This document shows, one piece after another, positions 10,340 to 22,757 of a DNA stretch of 64,000 nucleotides. The stretch's first letter is position 1; each line of letters begins with the position of its first letter. The notes beneath the pieces are model-generated. The model searched no databases. It was not told where the DNA came from and saw only the letters and a list, made by a program, of their open reading frames with translations. Location: contig JAGTTD010000026.1 in the NCBI GenBank assembly GCA_018398585.1, forward strand, positions 5,050,347 through 5,114,346. Direction: 5' to 3'. The position numbers and the translations under genes are program-made. This DNA comes from Simmondsia chinensis. Its lineage: Eukaryota > Streptophyta > Magnoliopsida > Caryophyllales > Simmondsiaceae.

Positions 10340-12120
10340 AATCAAGAGAAGCACAATCAAGAGCTTATGAGGATTTCTACAAAAGGTTGGAGACCAATGA
10401 GGGTGCAAGGGACTTATATAGAATCGCCAAAGCTAGAGAAAGGAAGACTAGGGACGTGGACAGAGTACAATGCATAAGAGGGGAAGATGGACAGGTACTC
10501 GTGGACAGTCAACTAATTAAGGCTAGGTGGAAAACGTACTTCTACGAGCTGTTCAACGAACAAGGAGGAACAGAGATATCCTTAGGTGATCTTCAAACAT
10601 CTAAGGAGCATCAAAACCACTATTACTGTAGGAAAATTAGCCCCGAGGAAGTCAAGGAAGCCTTGAAATTCATGGGAAGGGCTAAAGCAGTTGGCCCAGA
10701 TGGCATACCCATAGAAGTATGGAAATGCCTTGGATAGAAGGGCGTCAGTTGGCTGACTAAACTATTTAGCCAAATCCTTTTGGGGGATAAGATGCCTGAG
10801 GAATGGAGGAAGAGCACAGTGATCCCGATATATAAGAACAAAGGCGACATTCAGAGTTGCGCCAACTATCGGGGTATCAAACTAATGTGCCACACTCTGA
10901 AGTTGTGGGAACGGGTCATAGAGAGGAGATTAAGGCAACAAACAGAGGTGTCCGAGAACCAATTCTGATTTATGCCCGGGAGATCAACCATAGAAGCCAT
11001 CCACATCCTAAGGTGAACGATAGAGCAATATAGGGGAGAGACAAAAGGACCTTCACATGGTTTTCATTGATTTAGAGAAGGCATATGATAGAGTGCCAAG
11101 GGAGGTCCTTTGGAGAGTTTTGGACAAGAAAGGCATCCCCGTTCCATACATCCGAGCCATTAGAGACATGTATGAGGAGGCACAAACTACGGTGCGTACA
11201 GAGGACGGGGATATAGACGCTTTCCCTATAATAGTAGGGGTACACTAGGGGTCTGCTTTGAGCCCCTATCTATTTATTCTGGCTATGGACGAGCTCACTA
11301 GGTACTTCCAGGGATGTGTACCTTGGTGCATGCTTTTTGCAGATGACATAGTGTTGGTGGGGGAGTTGCGGGAAGAGGTAAATGAGAAACTAGAACTGTG
11401 GAGAGGGGTACTAGAGTCGAAGGGTTTACGACTAAGCAGAGCCAAGACCGAGCATATGGAACTCAAGTTCGATCCCTCCACCACGCCTAGCCGGGAAGAC
11501 GTCGAGATTGGATCTGAGGCCATATCGAAGAAGGAGAGCTTCAGGTACTTGGGGTCCATGATACAGCACAACGGCGAAGTTGACGAGGATGTCAACCACC
11601 AGATTAAAGCGGGAAAGCATAAGTGGAGGATGGCCTCCGCGGTACTTTGTGATAGAAAGTTCCCCTTAAAGCTAAAGGGAAGATACTATAAGACGGTTGT
11701 GAGACCAGCCACGACGTATGGAGCGGAGTGCAAGGCGATGAAACAACAACACACACAGAAGATGAAGGTGGCGGAGATGTGAATGCTGAGATGGATGTGC
11801 GGACACACAAGGAAGAATAGAATCAGAAACGACGTCATAAGAGGCAAATTAGGCGTAGCCCCTATTGAAGATAAATTGAGGGAGAAACGTTTGAGGTAGT
11901 TTGGACATGTTAGAAGGAGACCGGATAACACTCCAGTAAGGAGATGCGAACAGCCCCTTACTACACTAGGCAGGAGAGGAAGAGGCAAGCCAAAGAAGAA
12001 ATGACTGAAAACGATCCGAAAAGACCTCACCCACCTGAACCTTCGGGAGGAGATGGCCTTAGATAGGGTCCAATGGAGGGCTAGTATAGGGGTTATAGAT
12101 GCTCCAGTTGGAGTAGGGTA
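10340..12120 (+). pseudogene. RTE LINE reverse transcriptase
   Basis: RT motifs run in order: VGPDGIPIEVW (about 10692-10725), YRGIKL (about 10867), [13 protein letters not shown] (11063-11101), GSALSPYLF (11250), FADD catalytic box (11336-11347) and KGLRLSRAKTE (11418). A C-terminal HIQ-rich and RPKK-type tail ends near 12119. Breaks are a stop at 10736, TGA for Gly at 10966, one frameshift at about 11045, TAG for Gln at 11246, and more stops after 11780. At least the Gln stop is a C-to-T change typical of methylated DNA decay. It could not have moved itself in this state. Confidence 0.88.
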
Positions 12121-12469
12121 GTCTAGCTTACTAGTGCTAGGCCCTGACATCCTCCTGGCACATTTAGGTTGTGTACTTGCTCTCATGAGCTGCTACTTGC
12201 CTACCTATCCTTTGATTTCTGTTTGTTGTGGCTTGCTTTGTGTTCGTTGTTTTGCTCGCCGTGTGTTTTGCCCTACTCATGCTTTGATGCTTTCCTGCTG
12301 CCAGGTCACATGCTCTATGTTGTGGACCAGATTCTCAAGTTGGGGGTACTCGGAAACAGCCTCTCTTCAGGGTAGCCCCCTGAAGGGGGAAGGCCCCCCC
12401 CCCCCCCCCCCCCCCCCGACCCTGCTTTTGCGGGAGCCCTTGCAGGCACTGGGTTTGTTGTTGTTATTA
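10340..12469 (+). mobile_element. RTE-clade LINE, 5'-truncated
   Basis: A 2.1-kb insertion on the + strand inside the LARD-like element. Flanks CTTGTTGCCTCCAC (10326-10339) and CTTGCTGCCTCCAC (12470-12483) form a 14-bp target duplication with one difference. It has RT and C-terminal coding sequence to about 12120, then a 3' UTR with the tail module GTTGGGGGTACTCGGAAACAG...GACCCTGC...GGGAGCCC and a TTG end. The endonuclease half is missing. Twenty-four C (12394-12417) replace the usual CTGCGTACATCCACC of the tail. Confidence 0.9.
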
Positions 12470-12483
12470 CTTGCTGCCTCCAC

Positions 12484-15400
12484 CTCAATCAACTTTAACT
12501 TTGTGATGAAACAAGCTTGTCATTCTTTCGCTCAGTGGAATTCCACAGCATAGCACTTCCACTAGTGAATATAATCATCTTAGTTCACCTGGATCAAGAA
12601 TCAATTGGAATGCTACACCTTTCATAACATAATAAACACCAAGTATAAGTCATTCATAATGCTTTTCAAATTTTTAGACAATCTAAGGCACTTCATATAG
12701 CACAAACTCATAAGAAATGGATCTAAGCAAAGCTCATATAGAAATACCAACTTGCGTTCCTCAAAGGTATTTTATTATTGTAATATAAAGTATTTAATTT
12801 CTACAGAACACTTTTACTTCATCTTATTGCTTTCTATTTTCACCATCAATGCATCTTTCAAAATTATCCATGCATTTTGTGAGTAAATATTTTGAACAAA
12901 AATCATAAAGACATCAAATAAGTAGTAAATTTGGCCACCTCAATTCCCATCAATATAGAATGGGCTTGAGTTTACAACATTAACTCGGTTATCAATTTGT
13001 CGAGCAACTTCAATATATAACCAAAAATTGTGGTTTGTATACCAGATAAGGAACTGGCCAACATTTTGTTCAATCAAATAGAAATTTGAACCAAACTAGT
13101 TTTCTTCAAAACATCAAAATTGATTCTTGGTTTGATATCTTTAAGAAACATAATACTTTTTCTTCTTAAGAAGTAAGCTACCTCCACATTTTGGTAGTCA
13201 TGTCTAGATCTACATAGACATCATACTTGCTCTAACCACACTCACATATATATAATAGGTGTTGCTCAATATATTATATTATTCACAAATCTTACCTCTT
13301 TCTTACATAGTGTGCAAAAATATGCAAATATAAACAACGAGTGAAAGCCACCAACTCATATTTTTGAGAATATCCATGTACATATAGCTACCCAAACTTG
13401 TTTTTTTTATAAAAATTATAAATCTCAATTGCCTATCACATATCTCAATTGAGCATACATTAAAAATCTTTACATACGGTGGAGGATTTTTTCATGAGAA
13501 AATGTCACCTTATTTTCCTTTTTTTTTTTTTTTGTGTCACCAAATCTTCACATGTATATTTAGTTTAGCCAATAGACTCAAATTATAAAAACAAATTGTT
13601 GGACCTAAATGCAGAAAACATTATACAAAATATATAAAATAGAAAGATATTACATGGAATGTGTAGAATTGAAGAATACCAATAAAGTAACAGTTGAGCG
13701 AGGCATGGATCATGCCCACTTTAAGAAGGTTTCATGCCCCTCTCGGATCTAAGCTACTGCAGCATGTACCGACGCGCCGCCTCCAGGATACAACTGCCAA
13801 CTAAATAGTTGTCACTTTCTTGGTTTGCACAATCTTGAAAGCCAAAGCCTCTACTACACCTCACTTAGCCAAATTAGCATAAAACAAAAGGAAAATTTTT
13901 TCCTCTTTTAATTATAAAAACAAACAAGAATCGAATCTGGCGTGTGATTTTATGTAAATGAAAGCACCTTTAAAATTACCTAATTACTCACTGTTTTTTT
14001 CATATCAATTCCTATGTATTTCAACATAAGAATGTGGAAACATTTATAGGCAATTTAAAATGTAACAATCGATGCTTGATTACTCAATTACATAATGTCA
14101 CATTTAGATGTAGGAAACTCAATTGTTTTTTTCTTGTAGCCGATAGTGAGTACTAAATAGCATTAAGACAAAATATTTAGAAGCATAAATTAGTTATCAA
14201 TTTCATGACAAAAATTTAAGACTATAAATTAAAATAAAACTTAAATTTTGTCATATATACAAAATATAATTCCTTGTACTTAATGAAAATTTACCAACAT
14301 AAATAACATCATCAAGTCAAAATTAAGTTTTAAAATCGCAACCGAAAGTAAGATTTAAAATAGGAATTCAAAAGTTTAATTTGATTTCAATATATTCGAT
14401 TTCAAAGTTTAAAAAATGTGATAAAAATATTTTTTTTATTAAAATATCCGAGAATGCCCCACTTATTTCAATAAAAAGTAGAAGTCACATTTAAAAAAAA
14501 AAAACTTTGGCTAAGTGAGGACCCCATGCATCATAAGAGTGGCAATGCCTTTAAACTTTCACTTAGTGTTTTAGTGACTCCCATACTAGAACTATGGTGG
14601 ACTTAGCTTTTAAACATTGGTTGCTTGAGGGCATGAGAGTGCTTCACACACATAGTATCCAAGGTACCCCATAAACTCCCCAAAGCGTGCACATTACGGC
14701 CCTCTATAGCCTTCTATTCTTTAATAAAAATGGATTGGGGCATGTATAGCCATTTATTCTTTAATAAATACACACCCAAGAATGAGAATAGAAATTTATA
14801 ACAATATTTATTACTAAACCAACTCATAATAGCTAGGCTTACAATTTTTTTTGTGTGTCAATACATGTCAAATGCATCCCCATTTACACAGACAAGGCCT
14901 GTATTCATTTCGCCATTCCATATAGTGAGATTTAATTTATTCTGATACCAAAAATTGAAATGTAGAGTGCCAATTATAATAATCACATGTCTTTATTTGA
15001 ATTGTCAGCAAATAAAGTAAGAACATACTTTTCATGTATGAACTATCAATCAACACATATTAACAAGTAAATTCAAATTATAGGCACATATAAGAACGCT
15101 ACTATACTAGTATAGAGATGGTTTGGTTCAACCATGGTCACAGACTAATACAAGCTTATGAAATCTAGAGTACCATAAACCCAAATGGATTACGATTTGA
15201 TCAAATAGTAATGACACCAAATAGATTCTAACCTTATCATTACTTTTTCTTAATCACATCATGTCTTATAATGAATCTCAATTTTTGTGATCGAGGAAAT
15301 GAGATCATGAACAACCCAAGATTAAAGGCAAAAACAAAGGAAAGATAAGTATTATAATTTATCAAGTTACAGGGATGAATCCAACACCATGTCACCAACT

Positions 15401-16531
15401 TTAGAAAAAATACACCACAAGCGGACACTAACTTTTAACATACGCACACCTTTTTGAGTAAACATTAAGCAAGAGAGAATTAAACATAGTCTTTAGACTT
15501 TTCTTTAGTCAAAGCTACATATGGTATCATATATATACTTTCTAATTTTTGTTCCTAATGATCTAATTTCTAGGCAAACCCCTTAACAAAATCGATCTTC
15601 AACTTTACCTTACTATTATTAATATAATAGATAATAGCACACACATTTATTCTCTTTCATATTGATAGGCATCCAAGAAAATGATTCAATTAGTCAGACA
15701 ATCCAATAAGGTACGATTTTCCATTCTACCACATTTGTGAAAATATTCATTTAAGCCAAAATCCATAAGTTGAGTCAAGCTTATAAAATAAACCAAGGAC
15801 TTATAACAAATATATTTTTAGTTAAATATATGTCTTAAATAATTTATATAAAAACACATCAACAAGCAGAAAAAAAGTAAAATTTAGTGACTGAAAATTT
15901 TCGTTCCACTTCCAACCAAAAGCAATTAGAATTCTTTTAGGCTAGTTTCATCTTTATGCTCATGCACAGCTAACAAATCAACTGAAAGTCCCTTTTTTTA
16001 CCTCATAAATCAAGTGGACCCTTTCTTTTCATAGTTCCTACTTGAATCCATTCACTTTACGGCTCCTGAGGGTTAAGGCATTACTAAAACCTATTTTATA
16101 ATTTTTCTTTCTTTTAATCATTTAACAGGGCTTAGATGATTTTATTTTATTTTTTCCTGTCTTTTTCAAGTAACCTTACTATACAACAACAAATACATAT
16201 GTATGCAAGAACTGATTTTAGTAATATTTATTAAGCCATAATATACATGACTAATTAAACCACATAAGTGTCTGTCACAAATTACATAATCGATTCAATG
16301 AAGCATGATCGTTTTTCTCTCTGTAAACACATGCACAAAATTTAGCAAATTCAATTATATATATTTTCATATAGTACAGTACTTATACAACACTATAAAA
16401 ATACTAATCCAAGCAGTTACCTCAAAGTAATATTTAAAAAAAAAAAGTAATGCCAATGACTTTTGTAACTGAAGGAAAATAGTTTGAAAAATCTTAAAAT
16501 AATTCTAATACAGTTGTTTCCTTTCTAAGAA
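12484..16531 (-). other. Internal region of the LARD-like element (right part)
   Basis: Four kb of AT-rich sequence without convincing coding regions. Points of note are an LTR-like TGTTGGACCTAAATGC block at about 13598-13870, a near-duplicate phrase TATTCTTTAATAAA at about 14715 and 14758, and TTCTGATACCAA at 14938-14949. The last is the complement of a TGGTATCAGA primer-site motif, but lies 1.6 kb from the LTR. It may hold remnants of a second LTR element nested inside. No gene can be called. Confidence 0.5.
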
Positions 16532-17274
16532 TATTGGAAATATTTTGTAGTAATTATGAAATAATATACTAATAACACGAAGAAAATATGTGATAATATA
16601 CATCCATTGAAAATTAACATTAGAGTGTGGATAAATTATACAAACGAAAATACAATTTGTCAAATCATGCTCAACCATTCAATACTAACAACAACGATAT
16701 AAAATAAATTGAAGAGAAAAGGGTTTTAGAAATATATCTTAGATTGGATGGAGGCACGTGAGAACGACCTTCTTAGAAAGGAAACACCTCTCATGCACGA
16801 GTATTGCTATTAAGTTTAAACGCGCTCTTTTCCCAGGATTCAACAATCCATCGAACCTCTATCAGTGCAGCAATGAAATATCCAAACTACAACTATCAAG
16901 CTCACTATTTTTATTTTTTTTAAAGGATAAGGAAAATTGGAGTAAAATATTTATCATGTTCTACTACCTTTTTCATCAACAACCATGCTTATATATACAA
17001 AGAATATACACTTAATTTTCTTTTTTCATGTAAAGCATTTAACGAATGGATTTGGCCAATGAAATAAATCACTAACGGTGAGAAACGGTTCAGGCAATCA
17101 ATTGCCAGTTCAATATGAATCATTATTTTCTTTTTCTTTTTTTTTATATGCCTCTTTAATTTAGAAATTAAGTATTTTAATAAAATAATATTCTTTGTGT
17201 AAAAAGTTTCTTTTCACACGAAAATCATGTAAACAAATAATTTTTAAATCAGAAAAATATATAATTTTCGGACA
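16532..17274 (-). repeat. 5' LTR of the LARD-like element
   Basis: The partner of 8914-9646. It starts TATTGGAAATATTT (TG decayed to TA) and ends TTTTCGGACA, followed by the target duplication TAAGA at 17275-17279. Confidence 0.85.
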
Positions 17275-18358
17275 TAAGATCCCTTTGTATTTCGGCCTTC
17301 GTGTTCCCCCGTACCCCCGCGAAGCATATACTTGATTTAAGTGCATTCGGCTCCAGATCCGATGACTTCGCAAACTCTTGTACTATATCCCATAAAATTC
17401 TGACCCAATCGGGATCCTCATGTGCAAACAATAACAAATCGTCAGCAAACTTAGGTGGTTCTGTTTAAATTTCACACATTTCGAACGGTTCCCCAAATCT
17501 TTTATCTACAATTTAAAACTTCCTGGATAAGTACTCCATGCAAAATATAAAAAGCTAGGGAGAAATCGGATCCCCCTGTCTAAGCCCATGAGCACCCCGA
17601 AAAAACCCAACTAAATTATTATTCGCCTAAAAGGAATATGAAGGGACGGTAACACATTCCCGAATAAGGCCAACAAAGTCCTTTGGGAAGCCAAGCTTCC
17701 GCAGCACCCCTAAAAGCAACTTCCATCTCATCGAATCGTAAGCCTTCTTGATATTGATTTTCGTGAAGCACCTTGGAGACAAGTTCTTCCTGTTATAATG
17801 CTTTATGATCTCTTGCATTGTCATTATATTATCAAATGTCGAATGGACACGGACAAAACCGCTTGGCTCATACCCGTCACTTTGCCCAACACATTTTGAA
17901 GTCTATTAGCCAAAATTTTTGAAATTATTTTATAGGCCACATTACAACATAAAATTTGTCTATCGTCCCCAATGACTTGAGGATTCTCTATCTTAGGGAT
18001 GAGACGAATAGTAGTGGTATTAAGACATTTCAATAACTTTCCGCTTCTAAAGAAATCTTGCACGGCATGACATAGATCCTTCCTCACAACCTCCCACCCT
18101 GACCTTAAGAACTTTGACGGCAAACCATCCGGCCTAGGGGCTTTCGAGATCGGAATACTCCACAAGAGAAAATATCGCCATGCACCTCATCACTCTCAAT
18201 GGCCATCAAGGACTAAAAAAAAAAAAAAAAAAAAAACCAATAATTTCTTGTTGAATCAACTTTGGTTCTTCCACGCGCATACCATCCCTTCCCAACAATG
18301 ACCAAATCACATTATGCTTGCCTCGGGCCTTGATGCAAGAATAAAAGTAACTAGATCC
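17275..18358 (-). pseudogene. L1 reverse transcriptase, catalytic part
   Basis: Minus-strand fragments of plant L1 RT, N to C: NVIWSLLG (about 18300), SKAPRPDGLPSKF (18120), TTTIRLIPKIENP (18010), FTKINIKKAYDSMRW (17750) with the first catalytic region, GLRQGDP (17580), FADDLLLFA (17421-17456) with the catalytic Asp pair, then EPNALKSSICFAGVRG up to the LTR insertion. Frames change several times, and a run of 23 A lies at about 18215-18237. An L1 RT would copy its own RNA at a nicked chromosomal site. This one is dead. Confidence 0.85.
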
Positions 18359-18423
18359 TGTTTGTGATGAATTTAGTCAGTGTGCTTATTCACCATTTTA
18401 GAGTTATGTATGAGGTGGGGTTC

Positions 18424-19237
18424 ACAAGACGGTAGTGAAACCGGCTATGTCTTATGGGGCGGAGTGTTGGCCAATGAAACAACATCATATACAGAAGATG
18501 AAGGTGACAGAGATGAGAATGCTGCAGTTGGATGTGCAGACATACATGGAAGGATAGGATTAGGAATGACGTCACAAGAGCCAAATTAGCCGTTGCATCG
18601 ATATAGGATAAACATAGGGAGCAACGTTTGAGGTGGTTCGGCCATGTTAGGAGAAGACCATCCATTGCTCCATTCAAGAGATGCAAACAGCCCCATACTA
18701 CGCTAGAGAGGAGAGGGAGAAGAGGGCCAAAGAAGAGATAGATGGAGACAATCAAATAGGGTCTCACCCATCTAAACCTAAGGGAGGAGATGGCCTTAGA
18801 TAGAGCTCGGAGGAGGGCTAGCATAGGCGTAGCCGACGCAGCAGCCTAGAGTATTGTATCTTTAATTGCCTATATTAGTGTTTTTAGGTGTCTTGTCTCC
18901 ATCTTTGATGCATGTACTGGAGCACTTATTAGTTTATCGGTGTACTTGAGCACTTATGTACTTGCCGACTACTTGCCAGCATTACCTTCCTTTGAGTTTT
19001 ACTTCGTAACGCTAGGCTTGTGCTATGTATTGCTCTAATAATATGTTGATCTCATGCTTCCATGATCTATGCTTCCATGATGACATGTTCTTCATGTTGA
19101 GGGTTTTCAGAAACAACCTCCTTTTAGGGTGCTACCCTAAAGGGAAAAGGCTGTGCACTTCCACCCCCCTCCCCCCAAGACCCTGCGTATGCGGGATCCC
19201 TTATGTCACTGGAATTGTTATTGTTGTTGTCGTTGTT
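18424..19237 (+). mobile_element. 5'-truncated RTE LINE within the solo LTR
   Basis: A perfect 16-bp duplication GTATGAGGTGGGGTTC flanks it (18408-18423 and 19238-19253). It starts at the end of the RT ORF (AMSYGAECWPMKQHHIQKMKV-like), runs through the RGRGPKK-like C-terminus with several stops, a 3' UTR, and the tail module with GACCCTGCGTATGCGGGATCCC and TTG repeats. It is more decayed than the copy at 10340 in its coding part. Confidence 0.88.
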
Positions 19238-19958
19238 GTATGAGGTGGGGTTCGTTAGGATGAGCTAAACTCATGCTCTAGCTATATGTTTGACTTGATA
19301 TTTCCTGTAAGATTAAACAAACAGTTGGAAGGGCCCATGGACGACGCTCAAGTCAGTATCAATATCATCAAATAATAACAAAAGCAGGTGGTAAATAAAC
19401 ATAGTAATGACGAGTCAATAAATTAGCAGGATTAGATAAATATATCGAAATATTTGGTTAAAGCCTATAGAAGGGCTAGTATAATATTGGCCCAAAGTCC
19501 TTTCAAGGATTTAATAGGCTGGCGAAATAAAGGTATAATTGGCTAGTTAGGCCCATTGTGGGCTAATAAAATGAATAGGCTAACCTGAGCCTTACTTAAC
19601 AGTAAAATAAGCATAAAATACTTAGTTTGAAATGAGTAGAATACCCGAAATAGCAATACTGAGAGGTAGAATCATAGCATGCTCATCATCATCCTTAGTA
19701 AGCCCTCATCCTTCTCAATCCATTCTCTATTCCCCTCCTTTGTTATCCTCTTTTCTCTTTCTCCTTCCCTTGACAAGAAGGGAAGGAGGTGGAAGGGGAA
19801 AGAAGTGACACGTGTCACCTTGTGACACATGTCACCATTTGATACTAGTCCATTTATTTGGTCTTTTGCGGTTTGGTTTTCTAATTTAAGTCTAGTTTAT
19901 TATTGCCTATTTTTTATATATTAATTACTAGCTTATTATACTCGTAGTATTGAGGCTA

Positions 19959-20033
19959 TAAGTACCGGACGTGTAAGTACAGGGCGAGTATATATCGGGT
20001 GTGTAAGTACCGAGTGAGCATACACCGGGCGTG
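19959..20033 (+). repeat. Five tandem 15-bp repeats in the solo LTR
   Basis: Consecutive 15-mers TAAGTACCGGACGTG, TAAGTACAGGGCGAG, TATATATCGGGTGTG, TAAGTACCGAGTGAG and CATACACCGGGCGTG. A second short array of (G)TAAGTGGGCAAATTG-like units follows at about 20073-20150. Such subrepeats in LTR U3 regions often act as enhancer-type arrays, which here is inference only. Confidence 0.75.
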
Positions 20034-20262
20034 TAACCCAAAATAAGTATAACCATAAACATGTAAGAACAAGTGTAAGTGAGCGAATTGAGGTGGTGTA
20101 AGTGGGCAAATTGTGATGGCGGAAGTGGGCAAATTGTACAAGTGGGCATTTTATATGCTTTGGAGATATAGTTACAAACTATTGTTTTCTAATAATTGTT
20201 TGTATAACCTACCTGCCTATCTACAATAACAAGCTGCTCAGTTATAAGTTACCAACAAATCC

Positions 20263-21157
20263 CATATTGGACAAGTTCAAATGCACAATCTTAGCTCTCT
20301 GATGAAGGTACTCAATTTCTGATGAGCTTAATCGTTGTAACTTAAATCTAACTGCTTGAATTTTCTCCTTCATCATCCCACTATACCCATCTTGATCTTG
20401 GATGTCCTCAAGCTCTTTCCTAGTTTGAGTAACTAGACCCGAAATGTCCCTCAGGAAGCGATGTTTTAAAATTTTATTCTCATTTGTGTAGCTTGTAGTT
20501 TCTTATAAAGTATAAATTGAGGCATACCTCTCACCTGAGTATCCCATGTCCTTCTTAGCTTCAAAAGAAAATCATCCATGTCACCTAACCAATTTGCCAT
20601 CTTGAATGCAACTTGTCCTTCTAGGATAGGAATCCCTAAATGGACCACAATCGGGGCGTGATCAGACACCCCCGGATGTAAAAAGGTCATCATTGAATCA
20701 AATTATTCATGCCACACCGGACTCCCCATAGCTCTATCGATCCACGACTTGATCAAATCTTCTTCTCCTCTTTGATTCGACCATGTAAAAAAAGATTCCA
20801 ACATCAGAAAGCCCAAGCTGCTTAACAAAGTCCGCAAAATCATGTGTCTCATGTTCCCATACATTAGCCCACCGACTCTGTCTTCCGAATCCAACACAGC
20901 GTTAAAATCGTCTATAACAAGCCACGACTTGTTCATGGAAGAGGACCCAAGTGTCTTCAAATCATCCCACATGAGTCTCCGATTAGATGCTTTGTAATGA
21001 GTCTCCGATTAGATGCTTTGTTCACACCATAACAAAAGGTGCACAAAATCACATTCCCTCCATGTTCAGAAACTGAGATTCCACATGAATCAACTATCCC
21101 TTCATAAAGACAACATTCACTTGAATTGCACTCGAATCCCATACTGCCCAAATTCAT
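20263..21157 (-). pseudogene. L1 endonuclease (APE-type) and linker
   Basis: The minus strand reads LCTFCYGVN (about 21060), MWDDL, VIDDFNAVLDSEDRVGG (20920-20870), FTWSN, SWIDRA (20730) and SDHAPIVV (20650), the motif order of L1 apurinic-type endonucleases that nick target DNA. The usual GDFN is DDFN here. A linker to RT follows (WDTQVRGMPQF, KLQATQ). A 26-bp tandem duplication (ATGAGTCTCCGATTAGATGC..., about 20971-21022) and several frame breaks disable it. Confidence 0.85.
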
Positions 21158-22690
21158 CCTTGGCCCCCCGCCTCATACTTACATGTATATAACCAACCAG
21201 TAAACAAACACTTCAATATAGACGGAGCTCTGTGCTATTTAACTCTTGATTCTAATATGGCCATTAGCCTTATTTTTTCTCTACCTATCAAATTCCTCAC
21301 TTCTGAGCATTTAAAGCCCTTATTCATTCCTCTTATGTTCTAGGAACCTATCATCATCAACCGGGTTTAGTTTGTTTCCCATCATTGGGCTGACACACTA
21401 CCTCATCACTTTGCAGTATCTAGAAGTTGTTTTGAAGTGGCACTGCAGCCACCACACTAGAAGAGCTTCCAACCCCCTTTTCCCCAACAACAATCCAACC
21501 CACCTTCGGATGGCTTTGCTAGTCCTGAGTTTCCCCTTGCATAATCATATCAGTCTATGGCCTAGCAATAGGCGGAGCTTTCGGTCTCCACACCTCCTTA
21601 GCCTTCGGACAATCTTTATCACTATGACCTTTTTTTTACATGGGTCACACCATTGTGCCAACCACTCATACCAAATCATCTGATCTATACAGATATCACC
21701 CCGAAGATTAATTGCAATCGACCTCATTATCGGTTTCGCAATATCAACTTCTATCAATATTCGGGCATTTGAGACTCTTTAGCTATCATATTATCGACAT
21801 ATAAAGGGACACCAATACAACTACCAACTTTACTCAATATATCAGCAGTCCATAAGTGCAAGGGAAGATTAGGGAGGTTTACACAAATAAGAACTCGAAA
21901 AAGCTCCTCTATGGCCAAACTAAAATTCGGAGATCACCGTTTCAAAACTAATGGCAGTTGACGAATTATGTACGGACCTCCCTTCATAACAGCGTCACAA
22001 TCCTCCTTGGAGTCAAGCACAAAGAAAACCCAATCTTCGTCAGGTAGAAGCACTTTTGGTTCTACTACAGTTGGCCATAGATCCAGTGTCAAATTACTAA
22101 TGATTGAGTAAGATAAAGAATCACCAACAAGATATCAACCAATGCTCAGCTCCAATAGCTAACGTCCTCCAAAACTTCTAGCTTGATGACCTGCTTACGA
22201 TTCTCTGATATCCCTTGAGATGTTAGCTTCAATGACATTCCCTGTTTCGAGTTTCTATCGTTTCTGAATAATTTCCTCCATGTTTTCTCAGGGGCATCCT
22301 GTACTGGAATATGCTCATTACAGTGATCTTGTCCTAAATCCAGACCAATAATATTCCTCCCAAACCTCGGAACCTCCGTGTCCATCTCCTAGCTTTGAAT
22401 CTCCACGTCCGCTGCTTTGTTAGCCCACTTGATTGCCCTCGGGGATGCTTCCGCTGCTAGCCAAGCTTCCCCTTGGTCCCATGTAAACTTCACTGTTCCA
22501 CTTGCTTCTCCTATCTCATCTTCACTCTGACTTTGAATGTTAGAGCTCATACAGATGTCAAACACCAGGTTCTCACCTTCGATCCTCGACATTGGCCCTC
22601 CTCTTGCTCTCACAGATTGAGATTGGGCTTCACCTTATCCTGCCATCACCATCCCCTCCCTTGAGCCATCACGTTCAGTTGTCAGAACCC
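21158..22690 (-). pseudogene. L1 ORF1 (nucleic-acid-binding protein)
   Basis: This is plant L1 ORF1-like text in pieces. An N-terminal acidic part lies at 22613-22389 (VKFTWDQGEAWLAAEA) and a middle part at 22385-22146. A C-terminal IEVDIAKP...YEWLAQWCDPCKKK segment at 21757-21545 has a CCHC knuckle (C-x2-C, GH, C) that can be read only across a one-base frameshift at a run of A. Such proteins bind LINE RNA. Stops and shifts make it non-functional. Confidence 0.7.
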
Positions 22691-22757
22691 TAGCTTTTAC
22701 CCTATCGCCGTGAAATCGCCCCAAAATTACCCGAAAAGAGCATTCTCACTCCCTTCT

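Larger units (their letters stand above)
8914..17274 (-). mobile_element. Non-autonomous (LARD-like) LTR retrotransposon
   Basis: Two direct repeats (8914-9646 and 16532-17274) with TGTTGG/TATTGG starts and CA ends flank 6.9 kb in which I find no gag, protease, integrase or RT of its own. TAAGA precedes 8914 (8909-8913) and follows 17274 (17275-17279), a perfect 5-bp target duplication. A GTGGGGGAT purine tract next to the left LTR, read on the minus strand, makes that the 3' LTR. No primer site is found next to the right LTR. An RTE LINE (10340-12469) inserted later. The element interrupts the L1 reverse transcriptase. Confidence 0.85.
18359..20257. mobile_element. Solo LTR inserted in L1, carrying an RTE LINE
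   Basis: The unit starts TGTTTGTGATG and ends TTACCAACA, with GATCC before it (18354-18358) and AATCC after it (20258-20262), a 5-bp target duplication with one transition. Cutting it out rejoins the L1 ORF2 frame exactly. Without the nested LINE it is ~1.07 kb. No internal domain or second LTR is found, so it is most simply a solo LTR left by LTR-LTR recombination. The orientation is uncertain. Confidence 0.75.
4951..22757 (-). mobile_element. Nested plant L1-type LINE
   Basis: One old L1 reads right to left: ORF1 (about 22690-21180), endonuclease (21157-20263), reverse transcriptase (18358-17275, then 8908-8391) and C-terminal zf-RVT region (8390-5191, five tandem copies). It ends in a poly-A tail seen as poly-T at 4952-4964. 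It is split by an LTR element at 8914-17274 and a solo LTR at 18359-20257. Removing each with one TSD rejoins the ORF2 frame (for example N-M-G-S-S-Y-F-Y-S across 20258/18358). Less the insertions and extra tandem units it is ~5 kb, normal for plant L1. A degenerate 18-bp flanking repeat (4933-4950, 22758-22775; 15 of 18 match, all differences transitions) may be the target duplication, but it lies in TTA-rich DNA. Confidence 0.85.

Noticed and set aside
12134..12553. 139-codon frame with a Pro run
   Set aside because: Lies in the RTE LINE 3' UTR. The Pro run is the C24 homopolymer.
14938..14949. TTCTGATACCAA as primer-binding site of the LARD-like element
   Set aside because: It is 1.6 kb from the LTR, while a primer site should lie within a few bases. 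It may belong to another remnant.
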